This document shows positions 10,069 to 22,140 of a stretch of 64,000 bases of DNA, piece after piece. Source of the DNA: Brachypterus glaber (taxonomy: Eukaryota; Arthropoda; Insecta; Coleoptera; Kateretidae); the NCBI GenBank assembly GCA_958510825.1, contig OY294046.1:73355808-73419807 (forward strand). The letters run 5' to 3'. Every line of letters starts with the position of its first letter. Position 1 is the stretch's first letter. Under the pieces are notes generated by a model that did not search any database, was not told where the DNA came from, and saw only the letters and a program-made list of their open reading frames with translations. A program made the position numbers and the translations under genes.

Positions 10069-11050
10069 GCAGTATGCTGTTGTGGAAATATTCTTACTAC
10101 CATGCGTCAAAATGAAAATGAGAAATGAACTTCTGAAAACAATTTAAAACACGATAAGTCATTAATTTAATTTTCACATTGCGGATACGTATGAAAAGAA
10201 CTTTGTGGGACCACCCTTCAATAATGCTAATTAGGTGCCAAACTAATTAACAAGCCAAGATATGAAACGATTGATTATAATTTAATAAAATATAATAAAT
10301 AGCAGACACTATAAAGTAGACTATGTCAAGAAGAACGTAATAATTTTTCAACGCATTATTGTAACAAATCAACAAATTAAAAAATTACAAATAATTCATA
10401 TTTATTTGTAATTTTTTAAGAGAAAACCTATAAAAAATTAAAAAAAAAATGATCCTTTGCGGTAATGGCATATGAAATTAGGCCATATACTTCGCACTCT
10501 TGAATACTTCCAAATGCGCCTTCTCTTAATATGAAAATATAATTCACTTGCCAAGATCGTGTCCACAACAAACGTGACATCGAACGAACAGACAGACCCA
10601 CGGGCAGAGGGACAGACAGAGAGAAGGACAGACAGACAGACGGACATACAGACGGCATTTTCAAAGTTTCTTATTTTTTCATGAAACATTCTTATCCAAG
10701 AATTTTCTGTCTAGAACTTTTTTTACGATTTTGGTAAATTCAAATACCGTATACCGTATACTATTTTAGCCCTTACGCGCTGTGAATACAAGGTATAGGT
10801 ATAAGTCCAACGACCACTATAATTAACCGACTTCCAAAAAAGAGGAGGTTATCAATTCGACGAGTGACTTTGTTTTTTATGTTTGTTTCCGCATAACTGT
10901 GGAACGGATGAACGGAATTTGATGAAACTTTTTGCAACTTAAAGAGGGCATTCATGAGGTGGTTCCGTTTCAATTTGACGCTCGGATAATGCCGGGTAAA
11001 CCTGAAATAAAAATATTAGTTTTTTTTAGAAATTTATCTTTAAGATAATT
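10069..11050. other. Unassigned sequence with an imperfect GACA tract
   Basis: 10570-10652 is an imperfect GACAGACAGAC-type tract; the two open frames over it are by-products. 10820-10975 contains CCGACTTCCAAAAAAGAGGA, GGTTATCAATTCGACGAG and CATAACTGTGGAACGGATGA. I recall similar text from dispersed repeats of many insects, but the class is uncertain. Confidence 0.4.
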
Positions 11051-11083
11051 ACGTCACAACGCACTAACAGTGCGTTGTGACGT
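11051..11083. repeat. Perfect 15-bp-arm hairpin
   Basis: ACGTCACAACGCACT, three-base loop AAC, then the exact inverted arm. Isolated; it may be a MITE remnant. Confidence 0.8.
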
Positions 11084-12089
11084 CAGCAGCTTACCGAGAT
11101 GGAAGGACAAATATAATTTAGCTTAGATGACGTTACAAATCTACAAGTTCTATGTCTCTAAAAAGTAAAAAAAAAATACTTAAGTTGGTGCCAATTTCAC
11201 AGCAAAAAATAATAAAATAATAAAAAAAAAGTGTTAGTAATTTATTTAGGGAATGGGGAAATCGGTATTTTTTATTTTTACTCTTTAGAGACATATAATT
11301 AGGTTAATTTTTTTTGCTAAAAATTTTTATTTAAATAAATGTTGGGTGCCAATACTGCCACATAAGGTGTAACTGATTTGACATTTATTTAATTTATTTT
11401 AACCACCTGTCATGTGAATGTTGACATCTAATAAAAAATATATTTAATAAAGTTAACCAGTTTTTTTAAATTATATAAATATTTTTCATATCTAAAAGCA
11501 TTTTGTTTGATATGAGTAATAAATTACTACAGAAGAATAAAGATGTAGTCTAGGTCCATATAATAAAACTTTGATTAGTAATAACTATTATTTATATCCC
11601 AGGCTATTATCCTCTTCAATTCTCAATGGTACATTTTCCATTATTAATAAAATATCGAAATGTCTATAAAATGATATGTGGCTAAGGTAGAATGACTTAT
11701 AGATACATCAACTTGGATTTCCCCCTGTTGCCCTATTGCCATCATAAAACCTATCGACATCATATCAATATATTACCTCAATGTATTTATTTATAGACCT
11801 CGGCCTATATGAAAGTAATCTTCTCATTTCTTTTAATATTTGTAAATAGTTAAGATATCATATAAAATATAATTTATCCTACATACAGATAATAAGACAA
11901 TTACCAGCTTTATTTTAAATAGATAAACTCAATAATAAACCCCGCGTGGCTTTTATTTTATTGAGTGGATAATTAATTATTTTACCCACTCAACTGTCAC
12001 TTGTCAAATTATTTTCTTGTAAATGTCATTAAAATTTTTAATAACTATATGAATTCCTAAGCTATTTATTGGATAAAACCTTGTAGGAC
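11084..12089. other. Unassigned AT-rich sequence
   Basis: No gene or strong repeat recognised. 11940-12000 has CCCGCGTGGC and ACCCACTCAACTGTCACTTG, without a partner that I found. Confidence 0.45.
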
Positions 12090-12186
12090 ACTCATGGGTA
12101 AACCGATATTGCCCTCTCGAAAATTAACCTGCTTGGCTGATGCCTCGCAGGTTAATTTTCTCATGGGCAATATCTTACTTTACCCA
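12090..12186. repeat. Interrupted inverted repeat
   Basis: GGGTAAA, GATATTGCCC and AAAATTAACCTGC are all inverted in order after a 14-nt loop (GCAGGTTAATTTT, GGGCAATATC, TTTACCC). Arms total about 40 bp with small internal bulges. Probably a small foldback element. Confidence 0.7.
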
Positions 12187-12352
12187 CTAGTACCATAAAT
12201 AACTATTATAGATTGGACTTTATAGTACGATAGTTACACGTTTTGAAATTTAAACATTTTAATCATTTAACTTTAATGTATTTTAAAATAAGAGTGGTTT
12301 AAGGAAACTCTCCGTTCTATCCTATCCCAATTCTTTCAGTAGTAATATAATA

Positions 12353-12460
12353 AGTGTATGTTGAATTATCGATAATTATTATACTGTATTAAAAAAAATT
12401 TGCTTATGCTAAATGTTTTTTTATTTACAGTAAAAAAATTATGTATAATTCAACATGCAC
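12353..12460. mobile_element. 108-bp foldback
   Basis: Arms of 35 bp (GTGTATGTTGAATTAT and the inverted ATAATTCAACATGCAC) around a short T-rich loop, with a few mismatches. MITE-like. Confidence 0.65.
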
Positions 12461-13662
12461 GAATGGTATTTTGAAAGACTATTTCACAAACAAAATAAGG
12501 AAGTATATAATTTTACAATGTTTTATGTTGTTTCATATTTAAATTAATAATTTAAGAACTAAATAACAATATTACTTTACAACTATAATTAAAATTTTAA
12601 ATCTCAAATTTGCCGCGCTTTGTAAAACCACGATGTTCACTTGTTAGCGAATGTTGGCAAGTCTAAACTTTGCTTGAGGGATATTTTATGCTTGTGATGA
12701 TTCCAATAAAATAGTTGTTATCATATATTTTAGCATTTAAATAAAAATCATTGCTGTTTTTGTTTAAAAAGTTAAGTTTTCAACTGAAAAGAAATAAAAT
12801 AACGGTTGATTCCACCCGTAAAAAAACAATTTGCGATCGGTTTATAATAAAGTTTGGCAACGCTGTACTGGTGGCAACGCTGTACTGGTACCAGCGCAGT
12901 TTGATGTTTTGATTTCCATCATTTAAAAGAAGTAAATTATTTACTTCTTTACTGTAAATATATTTTTAATAAATAAGTGTTTAAATTAGTTTTGAGTGGC
13001 CTGTTTTTAATATAATAATACCAAGATTAAATTAAATAAATTAAAATTTATGAATATCACTGATTTAAAGCTTTTAAGATGGAAAGGGCATAAAATATAA
13101 CATATTCTCTGAAATTAATTAGGGTTTATACCTAGGATGTTTTGGTAATAAAATAAGCATTTATATTGCTTATCAATAAAAATAAATCAACTAATTGCAC
13201 ATGTGCAAAAATTATCAGATTCATTTTGATCTGATTGGTCAAGAAATTTAAAATGTAAGGTTTTATTGGCCTATATATTGTTTGTGAAATAGTTCCTAAA
13301 ATTTCTACATCTTATAGGTATCTTCATTTGTGAACAGTATTCTATTCTACTCTTGACTATCTTTCTTCCAAGCTTTCCCAAATTTATTTATGCAAGCTGT
13401 CAGTATGTGACTTGTCATTTGATCCCTTTCCTCAACTAGCCATAACTATACGCATATACATAACTGTTAAGATACATAATATATCACACTCTAAAAAAAA
13501 TTATGGTAAACTTCCCATACATGTATTACAAGTAATTAACCCATATATTTGGGGTAATTTTTAATAAAGCGGTAAAAAAAATAATTTCTTTTATACATAT
13601 AAATGTAGTCGAGATTTCGATTAAGGTATGGAAATCTTACTATACCCATTTGTACATACATA
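12461..13662. other. Unassigned sequence with a 17-bp tandem duplication
   Basis: GGCAACGCTGTACTGGT occurs twice in a row at 12856-12889, followed by a short inverted ACCAGCGCAG. Otherwise no gene or repeat recognised. Confidence 0.5.
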
Positions 13663-13864
13663 CCGTGCGATTATAAAGTGCCGAACACTTTTTAATGCAA
13701 AACTGGCATTAGCGATGAGTAAAATGCAAGAAAGCTATGTGCGTTTTACTGGCCACCGAGCTGTTGTACCTAGCAATCACATGGGCTTGTCGCGCACAAC
13801 AGAGGCGTGCTTCAAATGAAGAGTATTTTCTTTTCAAACTGTTCGGTACTTTATAACCGCACTG
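13663..13864. mobile_element. 202-bp TA MITE, copy 1
   Basis: Starts CCGTGCGATTATAAAGTGC, ends with inverted GGTACTTTATAACCGCACTG, flanked by TA (13661-13662 and 13865-13866). The interior matches 16104-16312 in inverse orientation. The open frame across it has a counterpart in the other copy only because the DNA is repeated, and it has no motif. Confidence 0.8.
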
Positions 13865-14455
13865 TATGTATGGAAAAACTTAAAAACATATGTATGGTAT
13901 ATTTCCAATTATTTTTTACAGTGCATGTTAAACTTAAAAGTATAGTAATAAGTTATGTAAAAATACAAAATATAATAATATTATATAAAACCTAAAAATA
14001 CTGTAGTAAGTTATGTGAAATTTTACATAACTTATTAGAAATGTGTAATTTTTATCTGTGTAACGATATATCGACAAAATTGTTATAAGGCAACTGTAAA
14101 AAAGTTTTGATGTATCATCGTAAACAATTTGGCAATACATATAAAAGTTTATATTTCAGTATAAAAAGTTTATATTTAAGTATAAAAAAGTAGTGTTGTT
14201 TCATCCGTATAGTCGAATATGAATCGATGGGGTGACTGGGCCATTTGTCTAAGGATGAAAAATCCATTTCTGGTTGGACTTATTGATATCACCCGTGAGA
14301 GTTGGGAAATATTCGACCCCAAAAACTTATGATACTACTTCGGACAACACTTTAAAACACATCAGTCAAACTTTTTTATAAATCCTTGTATACACTATAA
14401 AGAATAACTAAATTATGCTTAGTAAATACCAAGTAAATAGTAAAATTCTGAACGT

Positions 14456-14683
14456 TATAATTCTCCGCATGAAAGAAAGTCTCTATATAACTATGTAACT
14501 ATAGTTGTATAACTATAGTTTGATGCACGGATCTGTGGCTACGGGAAATATGCTTGGAATGATTGTTCAAGTGGGAGGCCCGTTGTAGACACGCAAGCCT
14601 TATAACGCTCTTGACGGAAAGAAGAGAGCACGAATGATTTCTCCCCCTTTCGTCGGAGACTTTCTTTCATGCGGAGAACTATA
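14456..14683. mobile_element. MITE with 23-bp perfect TIRs
   Basis: TTCTCCGCATGAAAGAAAGT plus CTC at 14461-14483 is inverted exactly at 14656-14678, with TTATA/TATAA just outside. Short interior without coding potential. Confidence 0.75.
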
Positions 14684-14932
14684 AGTATAAGTTCATTTTC
14701 GGAATAGTCAAAATAGACGTATTTAGCTACATTTGTCGGTTTCTCCGTAACGCTAGGACTTTTAACAATTTTAATTATAAGTTTAAAATTTTTATAATAT
14801 TTTCTTGAAAATTACAACCCACCTCCGAGGACACAGGAAAATAAAGAGCGACTTATTTTTATTCTAGTTTTAAAACCTGTTATTATTATATCAAATTTTA
14901 GACCTTGCTTGGATTTCATATTAGTCAAAAAT

Positions 14933-15500
14933 GCAACGGCATCAAAGAACTTTTACCTCAAGAATGAACATGATGAAATCTACCATATGCTTTGTTTGAA
15001 GCGTGAACCAACTACGGTGAGGGGCTGGTGGGGAGTGACTATTGTTTACACTTAGTATGCGTAAAGAGAGAGAAAGAATGTGTTAACTTACAGTCTAATG
15101 TAGTAAACTTTGTCAAGCAATACAGTGTTGCCGGTTGCAACACCTGCTTTAGATATTTTATTGTAAATTTTAAGAAATATTAGTTTTTATTGAGTTTTAT
15201 ATGAACTAGTAGTTTAATTTTAATAAATTTAATTATATTACATTATCAAACATAATAATAGCGTCGTAGTATAGTAGTTTTTTAAAATTTTAATGTAGCT
15301 ATAAAGATTTATCATAATGATAAAGTGAAAATTACGCAACATCGCTCTGGTCACCAGAAGGTCAAAACTAGCGATACTTATGTTTACACCAGGAGCAGTA
15401 TCTCGTACGTTTTTGTAAACAAATAAACAAAAAGATAACACCTTCATAAACATTGGTCTGAAATAACTTCTTGAGGTAAAAGTTCTTTGAACTGCATATT
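14933..15500. mobile_element. Probable MITE with 30-bp imperfect inverted ends
   Basis: TCAAAGAACTTTTACCTCAA (14951 on) is inverted at 15472-15493, with ATGCA just outside each arm. The interior includes GGCTGGTGGGGAGTGACTAT and a small GTGTTGC/GCAACAC hairpin at 15125-15143. No coding frame with a motif. Confidence 0.55.
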
Positions 15501-16103
15501 CCCAGGAACAGATATACAGACAGCCAGATAGACAGAAATAGAGACAGTCCATGTGAAGATAATTTGGCATAATATGTATAATAGTATAATATTTATAACA
15601 TATATATATATATAATATGTATAATATATATAATTGTAAAAAAAATACTGTGCCCTAAATTTCCTGGATAATCACGCCAATTTTTTACTGTGTATTTTTT
15701 TATTTCCTTTTTGGCATATAAAAATAAAATGCGAGATGTTTTATATAAAAAGCTGTCGTGTGGAATATTTTGTGTTTTATCACAGTTTTCGAAGGAGAAA
15801 GGCTCCTGGGATGCTAGTGATTTTGGACAGTGGAAACGGAGTGCCTGGAGCCCGGGGGACTCAGTTCCCTAACAGGACAACTTATTGAATATTCTTGTCT
15901 ATTCAGATCAAATCGTTATCGCTTCTCGGTTTGTATCATACAATGTTATATGGAATTATTTATGAGAGAGTCGAAAATATACCGATAAAAGAGTAAATCT
16001 ACAATGCTTTTATTATTGGATTGCCTTAACCTTAAAACAGGTGTATATTTTATCAACATAGTGGACTTTTTAGCTATTACGTTACGGTAAAGGGTTATAC
16101 ATA
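15501..16103. other. Unassigned sequence
   Basis: A TA dinucleotide run at 15599-15616. The remainder has no recognisable gene or repeat. Confidence 0.45.
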
Positions 16104-16312
16104 CAATGCGATTATAAAGTGCAGAACAGTTTGAAAAGGAAATACTCTTCATTTGAAGCCAAGCCTCTGTTAGAGTTGTGCGCGACAAGCCTACGTGATT
16201 GCTACGTACAACCGCTCGGTGGCCAGTAAAACGCACACAGCTTTCTTGTATTTTACTCATAGCTAATGCCAGTTTTGCATTAAAAAGTGTTCGTCACTTT
16301 ATAATCGCACGG
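16104..16312. mobile_element. TA MITE, copy 2 (inverted relative to copy 1)
   Basis: TIR ATGCGATTATAAAGTGC at the left and ACTTTATAATCGCACGG at the right, flanked by TA (16102-16103, 16313-16314). The interior is the reverse complement of 13663-13864 with scattered differences, so both are independent insertions of one family. Confidence 0.8.
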
Positions 16313-16498
16313 TATATATCTTAGTTGAATATTTATTACACAAAAAAACATATTCCTTAAAACTTAATTTTTAAAATGTCCCTCAAAAACCATTTTTACG
16401 AAACCAGTCCCAGTTATCGATCATGTTTTATTTAAAGACTACCATATTTATTATTTAGCTACCCTAGTTTAAAGTACCTACCTATAGTATTTCCAAGA

Positions 16499-16812
16499 AA
16501 GGTATATTTTTTAAACCTTCCCGCTTGTAAATTACTATAGCAAAGCAATATGGGCAATACGCATTGCGCATTGGTCGTAAGCCAATTGGCAAGGTCCAAT
16601 TTACAGAACCGTAAAAACGTTGACTCTATGGTTGACATGTGCCATTAACGAGAACAAAACATGACTTATTCCTCTAAATCATAGGAATAAAAGCAATTTT
16701 ATAAGCAAACTTTGTTCCTACGGGAACACACAAGTGTTTTTAGTGAAAGTTTTATCAAATTTACTTTTTTTTTGACATCAAAACATCATAGAAAATTACG
16801 GCATGTATAAAA
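16499..16812. mobile_element. MITE family F, truncated copy
   Basis: Shares AACCTTCCCGCTTGTAAA, CATTAACGAGAACAAAAC and TTTTATAAGCAAA with the full copy at 19924-20351. Both termini are degraded or missing. Confidence 0.65.
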
Positions 16813-16857
16813 AAACAAATTATAAATATGAAATACTGTTTAAAACTAAGTGTTTTT

Positions 16858-16901
16858 AGGTTTATCAAAGGTTTATCTAAGGTTTATCTTAGGTTTATCT
16901 A
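16858..16901. repeat. Four tandem 11-mers
   Basis: AGGTTTATCAA, AGGTTTATCTA, AGGTTTATCTT, AGGTTTATCTA in direct succession, just upstream of a LINE 3' fragment. Confidence 0.85.
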
Positions 16902-16913
16902 TTATTAGTATAT

Positions 16914-17181
16914 TTCTTGATACTGGCTTCTTACACCTATGCTGAAAAAAAAGAAGAAATTATAACAACATCAACAAGAAGAGCTAACCTATTACCTGTA
17001 CCTAAAGTTTGTAAAACCATTGGTCAAAGAAGTACCAGTTTTCTAGGGCCAAAAATTTTTAACTCCCTCCCCAATGAACTCAAGGAAAAAGTCAACTGTA
17101 ATATTTAAACGTTTATGTAAAAACTATATATTTCAGCACTCTAGAGAAACAATAAATGCATATGTTGATTTAAAAAATAAT
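16914..17181 (+). pseudogene. LINE reverse-transcriptase ORF, C-terminal remnant
   Basis: The frame from about 16917 reads STRRANLLPVPKVCK and SFLGPKIFNSLPNELK, the usual C-terminal signature of jockey/CR1-like LINE ORFs (NTR, LGPKLFNSLP). The frame ends at a stop at 17106-17108. In another frame the sequence carries on as FKRLCKNYIFQHSRE then TINAYVDLKNN and a stop at 17179-17181, so a frameshift lies near 17095-17105. Everything upstream (endonuclease, RT core) is missing: a dead 5'-truncated insertion. Confidence 0.7.
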
Positions 17182-18173
17182 TAATTACTTACCTTTGCAC
17201 TGTCTCGCACTGTTTTACTTAAGTAACTGTAATATATACGTGTGTGTAAGAGTTTGTCATTGTTTTGATTTTAACATTGTCATATGCATATTATGTTAAG
17301 TTTTATTTTATTTGTTAAATATTTGTTAATTTATTTATTTAAATGTGTGTTCTGTTGTATATTTATTTGCTTACTTTTTTATCTATACACTTTATTTTAT
17401 TGGGTTGTTTTAATCTTTTATCTTGTTTTTTTTTTTTTTTATTCATTTGCTTTTAATCATTTCGTTTATTTGTCTATTTGTTGATTTTAACTATTTATTT
17501 ATTTATTTATTTTAATTATCTATTTACATGTTAGTCCACTTTTTTGTTTATATTAATTTTTTTATTTATTTGTTAATTAATATCTTTACACTGCCTATTT
17601 ATTATTTTTTTCTTAAATGTATATCTGCGGGTACGTATGTATGTTTATATGTGCGTGTGTGTATACACATATATTTTTATATTATTATTATTATTTTTTT
17701 TTTATGTTTTAGTTATAAATTTAGTTTAAGGATTATTATATTATTTAAGAGTTATTTGTGATTTTCTTTACTGTAATGAGACTTATAGTTTTGTTGTTAT
17801 TATTTATTTTGTTTTTATTGTTTATTTGGATTGATTGTTTGTCACTTGTTTATCTGGTTCATTTATAATTATTATTTTCATGAACTTCTTTGCGTAGCGC
17901 ATCATTGTCAACATGCTTGGTATTATGGTAAATATGTGATATACTTAACATATACTTGGTATTATGGTAAATATAATACTTAACATATCCTGAAAATTTT
18001 TTATATTTTACTACACTAGCAATTATTTTATCTTATTTTATGTATTTATACTATATTTATAGTTTTAGTTACTTATATATATATATTTTTTTTTTAAGCA
18101 CGTTCAAATGTACCTCACATTTCTGTGCCAGTAGCATATTTATTTGTAAATTATGTATGATTTATGAAATAAA

Positions 18174-18205
<32 letters not shown>
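16914..18205 (+). mobile_element. 5'-truncated LINE 3' end with ATT-repeat tail
   Basis: The pseudogene is followed by about 1 kb of T-rich 3' UTR (short TTTAT-type runs) ending AATAAATATT and an ATT repeat at 18174-18205 that runs into an assembly gap. An ATT tail also ends the LINE at 28797. The T-rich open frames in this UTR are not genes. Confidence 0.65.
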
Positions 18206-18405
18206 NNNNNNNNNNNNNNNNNNNNNNNNNNNNNNNNNNNNNNNNNNNNNNNNNNNNNNNNNNNNNNNNNNNNNNNNNNNNNNNNNNNNNNNNNNNNNNN
18301 NNNNNNNNNNNNNNNNNNNNNNNNNNNNNNNNNNNNNNNNNNNNNNNNNNNNNNNNNNNNNNNNNNNNNNNNNNNNNNNNNNNNNNNNNNNNNNNNNNNN
18401 NNNNN
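18206..18405. other. Assembly gap (200 N)
   Basis: Exactly 200 N, the same size as the second gap, so it is a fixed-length placeholder. It begins inside the ATT tail, so microsatellite collapse probably caused it. Confidence 0.98.
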
Positions 18406-18492
18406 CCATCAGTGTAAATCGTAGTGGTAATCGGTACAATGAATTTAATGACATTGATTTTTTAATAGTTCCTTAAATAGCTTCAAAAATAC

Positions 18493-18869
18493 TTTTCCTA
18501 TTTTGCGACTTTTATAAGCTCACAATCACACGCATTTTGAGTGTTCTTATAGGCCTCTACTTTTCTTTCTGTTGGGTTGGCAACATACAAAAGCCTATCT
18601 CTTGACATTTTGCGTGCAAATGTCAATGTCGATTTAAAGTTTAATTTTTTACAAAATTTTGTGTTTGGGTTATTTTTGAAGGTGTTGAAATTGTGGACTG
18701 GTTAATTGCAGTGAAAAAAGAAGAGATGACTGTACAATATATCAAAATATCATTTGTTCTTAGAATTTTAACCATAGTGTAAACTGTAATGCCAACCCAA
18801 AACAAAAATTCCTAAATCAGTCATCAATTTAAATGTAAGTTTTTTAAATTTTAGAGAAAAATAGAAAAA
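18493..18869 (+). mobile_element. MITE-like repeat family B, copy 1
   Basis: Core bounded by TTTTCCTATTTTGC and an inverted-type end AAAAATAGAAAAAA. Inside are the family marks ATCACACGCATTTTG, GGGTTGGCAACA, GTGCAAATGTCAATGTCG and ATATCATTTGTTCTTAGAAT. Other copies: 23416, 23853, 32438, 42103, 59513. Flank 18870-18960 contains TATGTTATGAAACTAGTACT, as in other copies. Non-coding. Confidence 0.75.
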
Positions 18870-18960
18870 ATTGTATAAAGCACTCGTTTAATAACACGTT
18901 TTTAGAGAACTAGTATGTTATGAAACTAGTACTTTAATATACTATTAAGACAACATATAT

Positions 18961-19477
18961 TGTTTAATATTACTATATTCATCTGTTTACTTTAAGATAT
19001 TATTATGATATCATATAAACTTTTTTCTAGTTTCTAACTTTGTAATTAAATTGGGTTTACTCGTAAAATAAATAAATAAAAAGAGTATACATAAGAGGCG
19101 AAGCATTACATATCTTCACGGTTTGTTATATTATAATTTTGGTTATTTTATTTATCTAACGGGTACGCTTTTTAACTTCAAAATGATTTATTAGTATTGC
19201 CTCATGTTTTCAAAACACTGAATTATTTAATTAATACTTAATATTTTAATTTAAACCAGGTGGATAAACAATCATTTTGTTAAAATAATCCGGTAAAATA
19301 AATGTTTGTGTTGGGCACCAATATTCTTTCAATAAATGTATATTTAATTTTAATATACAGGGTGAACTTTTTTAATTACGCTACATAACTTTCATAATCA
19401 TTTTTCCAGAAAATTAATTTAAAAAAAGTTAATTGAAACCAGTATTACGTAACTGAGTTTTGAGAGCATTGGTTTAT
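18961..19477. other. Unassigned AT-rich sequence
   Basis: One ATACAGGGTGAACTTTTTT stretch at 19357 resembles the end of a TA-type element; no partner end found. Otherwise nothing recognised. Confidence 0.4.
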
Positions 19478-19697
19478 GGGAGGATTGGTGTAGTTGACTA
19501 CCGTGTCTATACATGACAAGTCTACTAGCCAACTAGCGTGAGTTCGATTCTCACTAGCGCCGATTTGCCTTTTTCAGTTAATTAATAATTGAAATTTGGC
19601 GAAGGCCATAAGTGAAGCGGGCACTCCTAGAAACTGGTTCGAACGTCAGTATAAGCCGGCGGTTCCCTCTACTACTAGCCCACACAAGTCCTGGACT
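19478..19697 (+). mobile_element. tRNA-derived SINE, copy 1 (degraded head)
   Basis: Collinear with 43705-43985. The head starts GGGAGG; the B box is AGTTCGATTCT (19541 on). The body has TCAGTTAATTAATAATTGAA, AAACTGGTTCGAA and TCCCTCTACTACTAGCCCAC. The A box is degenerate (TGGTGTAGTTG) and the head has a local rearrangement against copy 2. Ends near CACAAGTCCTGGACTT, no clear tail. Confidence 0.75.
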
Positions 19698-19923
19698 TTT
19701 TATATTGTTATATGCTCGAGTTAATGAACATAGTATTAAGATGATATAATTAATTTAAAATAGTGTATTTTATTCCAAAATAGAATAAAATAAACAGTTA
19801 TGAATGGTATCGCTAGAGTGTGTTTTAAAGGAAAGTGTTGCTCTACCTTTATGACCATTTTGAGAGTAAGTAAGAAGATTTAAAATAAAAAAAAGAATTT
19901 TTGATATAGCTCTTACCGTTACT

Positions 19924-20351
19924 AAAGTTTATTTTTTTAAGGTATAGTTATTTTAAACCTTCCCGCTTGTAAACAATCTCAAAATTACCATAGCAACGTA
20001 AGATACGCATGCGTCGTAAGCGAAATGACTAGGCCCAATTTACATAACCGTAGAACGTTAACGTGCCATTAACGAGAACAAAACAATGATTTATTCCTCT
20101 ATATTATTGGGATAAAAGCGATTTTATAAGCAAATTTTGTTTCTACAGGAATACAAAAGTGTTTTTAGCAACAGCTTTATCAATTCTCTTTTTTTACATC
20201 AAAACATCATAAAAACAAAGTAAGTAAACAAAGATTATAAATTTTGGTTATGTTGACATTCAAAACAAACCACATGCTTCAGTGTAAATCGGACATTGTG
20301 GAGTATTTAGCGGCAAATTTAAAATAACTATACCTTAAAAAAATAAACTTT
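19924..20351. mobile_element. 428-bp MITE family F, full copy
   Basis: Near-perfect TIRs of about 34 bp (AAAGTTTATTTTTTTAAGG and TATAGTTATTTT) flanked by a 3-bp target duplication ACT (19921-19923, 20352-20354). Three-bp duplications suggest a PIF/Harbinger-type source. The interior has GCTTGTAAACAATCTC, CATTAACGAGAACAAAAC and TCAGTGTAAATCGGAC. No transposase frame. Confidence 0.8.
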
Positions 20352-20354
20352 ACT

Positions 20355-20777
20355 AAGATACAGCTGTAAGTACTTAATTTTCTATCACCCCATACACTGA
20401 TTTAAATTACTAAATTGGAAATACACCTCATATTTATAAGGTGTATTGTCAAGATGACAAAAAAAATAAAACAAACTAATAAACTTAAACGGATGATAGT
20501 TCAAAAACAATGAAAACCAGTACATGACATTCACATTTAGTAACTATGATAGTGGTAGGAAATAAGAGGTCAGTGATTGTTGGATCCCCCTTTTACTCCA
20601 CTGGTTTTACGAACATGATTGCACAATTACAAGTGCAATAATATGTAAAACACGATCCATAACTTAGTTTCCTCCAGTTACACGGAAATGGCCACAATTA
20701 CACGGTGTCTCGGAATTGAAATTTAGTTCAACTTTTTAATTGATAATAAACTAGAGACAATAACAGAGCTTTAAAAT
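20355..20777. other. Unassigned sequence
   Basis: Nothing recognised beyond AT-rich sequence. Confidence 0.4.
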
Positions 20778-21152
20778 ATTTTTTGCACGACCAAGACTAA
20801 AACCTAATTTTACGCTTTCATTTTCGGGACTAAACTTGCCGTTTTTCTCCCTAGGGAATAAAAATCACGGCAACCTTGATAATATTAAAATATTATAGTT
20901 ACTATGTGTTTGCTCGTTCAAAAATTAGGTTTGGTGGTGTTTTGTAATAAATTAGCGATTCAAACCAATTTATTTGATTTTAACAAAGAAAACCTTCAAA
21001 AATAACATTGTTATAACAATTTATACATAACTTAAAATTTATAATATTCGTCCATTTTTTTGACTTTTGCTCACTAGGCTCGCTCAGGAAACAGTCATGC
21101 AGCGGGACTAAAACAACCAGTTTAGTCCCTTGGTATATAAATAACTATTTTG
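20778..21152. repeat. Dispersed repeat family D, copy 2
   Basis: Same order of segments as 4053-4561, ending at GGTATATAAATAACTATTTT. An insertion/deletion difference lies near 21065-21115. Confidence 0.65.
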
Positions 21153-22138
21153 GATTAAATTTTGCACAAAAAAAAATATAAATAATAATGCATTAATGTA
21201 CCAAAAATATATAAAATGGACCAAAAGCAATACGAGAAATAATCAAATATTTATGTCAAATATATTTTTTGGTTAAATTATTAAATAAGCGAATCTCGCG
21301 GCGTAATTGTGTGATAAGCTGGGTAAGTGGTAGTTTTCTGCAAGGAGCTTTTCATTATTTCCTTGTTATTTCCGTATATTTTTTTTTATGGCGGATCAAA
21401 AAGGAATATTTATAAAAATTATTTTTTTTATTTTTTTGTATATAATTTCTTCCAAAAAATATCTATCGCTTTGTAACAAACTGTAAAACTGTACAAAAAT
21501 ATTTTAACAAAATATATTTTTTTATTATTAGTTTTAAAATGATCTTAGTTCTTCGTATAATAGGGCTATAAAATAATATTTGAATTATTCGAAAGTTAAC
21601 CTAAATCTTTATTCCCAGACACGCTGAATTTAACAGTTCAAAATAAACGGTTGAAATTATTTTAAACCGACTGTTTAAACAATAACACAAAAGATAAGTA
21701 ATAGAAAATTAACAGAAATAAAAATTATTTACGGTTAAAGTTTGCTTCCGTTCAATTTACTAGAAATGCAAAAGAAGATACTGTTTTTTAATTAGTCCAA
21801 CGAGTCTAAAATCGCCGTTGAGATAGTATTGTAAATTTAAAAACAAAATCAAAAAGGGTCAAATTCTGGGTTGGGGTAAAATTTCAAGTATTTCCCTGTG
21901 GTAATTTTCTATTACGGTCATCCATATCAGCAAATTACCATGGTAAAATGGGTGAAATGAAAAATAAGATGGTATTTTTTTAGTCAAGTTTTCGCCAGGG
22001 GTAAAGCTTTTCTTTTCTTAGAGGTGAGGACCTTTTGCCAAGAGTAGCGCTTTTTTCAGTTAGGAAATTTAATCTAAATCTCACCAGCATAGCGTCAGTT
22101 TGAATAGCTGTGAATTTGACTCTAACCTTATTTTTATC
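21153..22138. other. Unassigned sequence
   Basis: AT-rich; no gene, RNA or repeat partner recognised. Confidence 0.4.
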
Positions 22139-22140
22139 TA

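Noticed and set aside
10428..10689. Two minus frames with Ser-Val-Cys repeats
   Set aside because: Antisense reading of an imperfect GACA tract.
15946..16260. Minus frame of 104 residues with homologue-like match at 13628-13819
   Set aside because: Similarity is due to two copies of the same TA MITE; frame is not conserved as protein.
17284..17761. Two T-rich hydrophobic frames
   Set aside because: They lie in the T-rich 3' UTR of a LINE; Phe/Tyr/Leu content follows from T runs.
18040..18454. Frames crossing the first N gap
   Set aside because: Sequence unknown inside; flanks are repeat tail.
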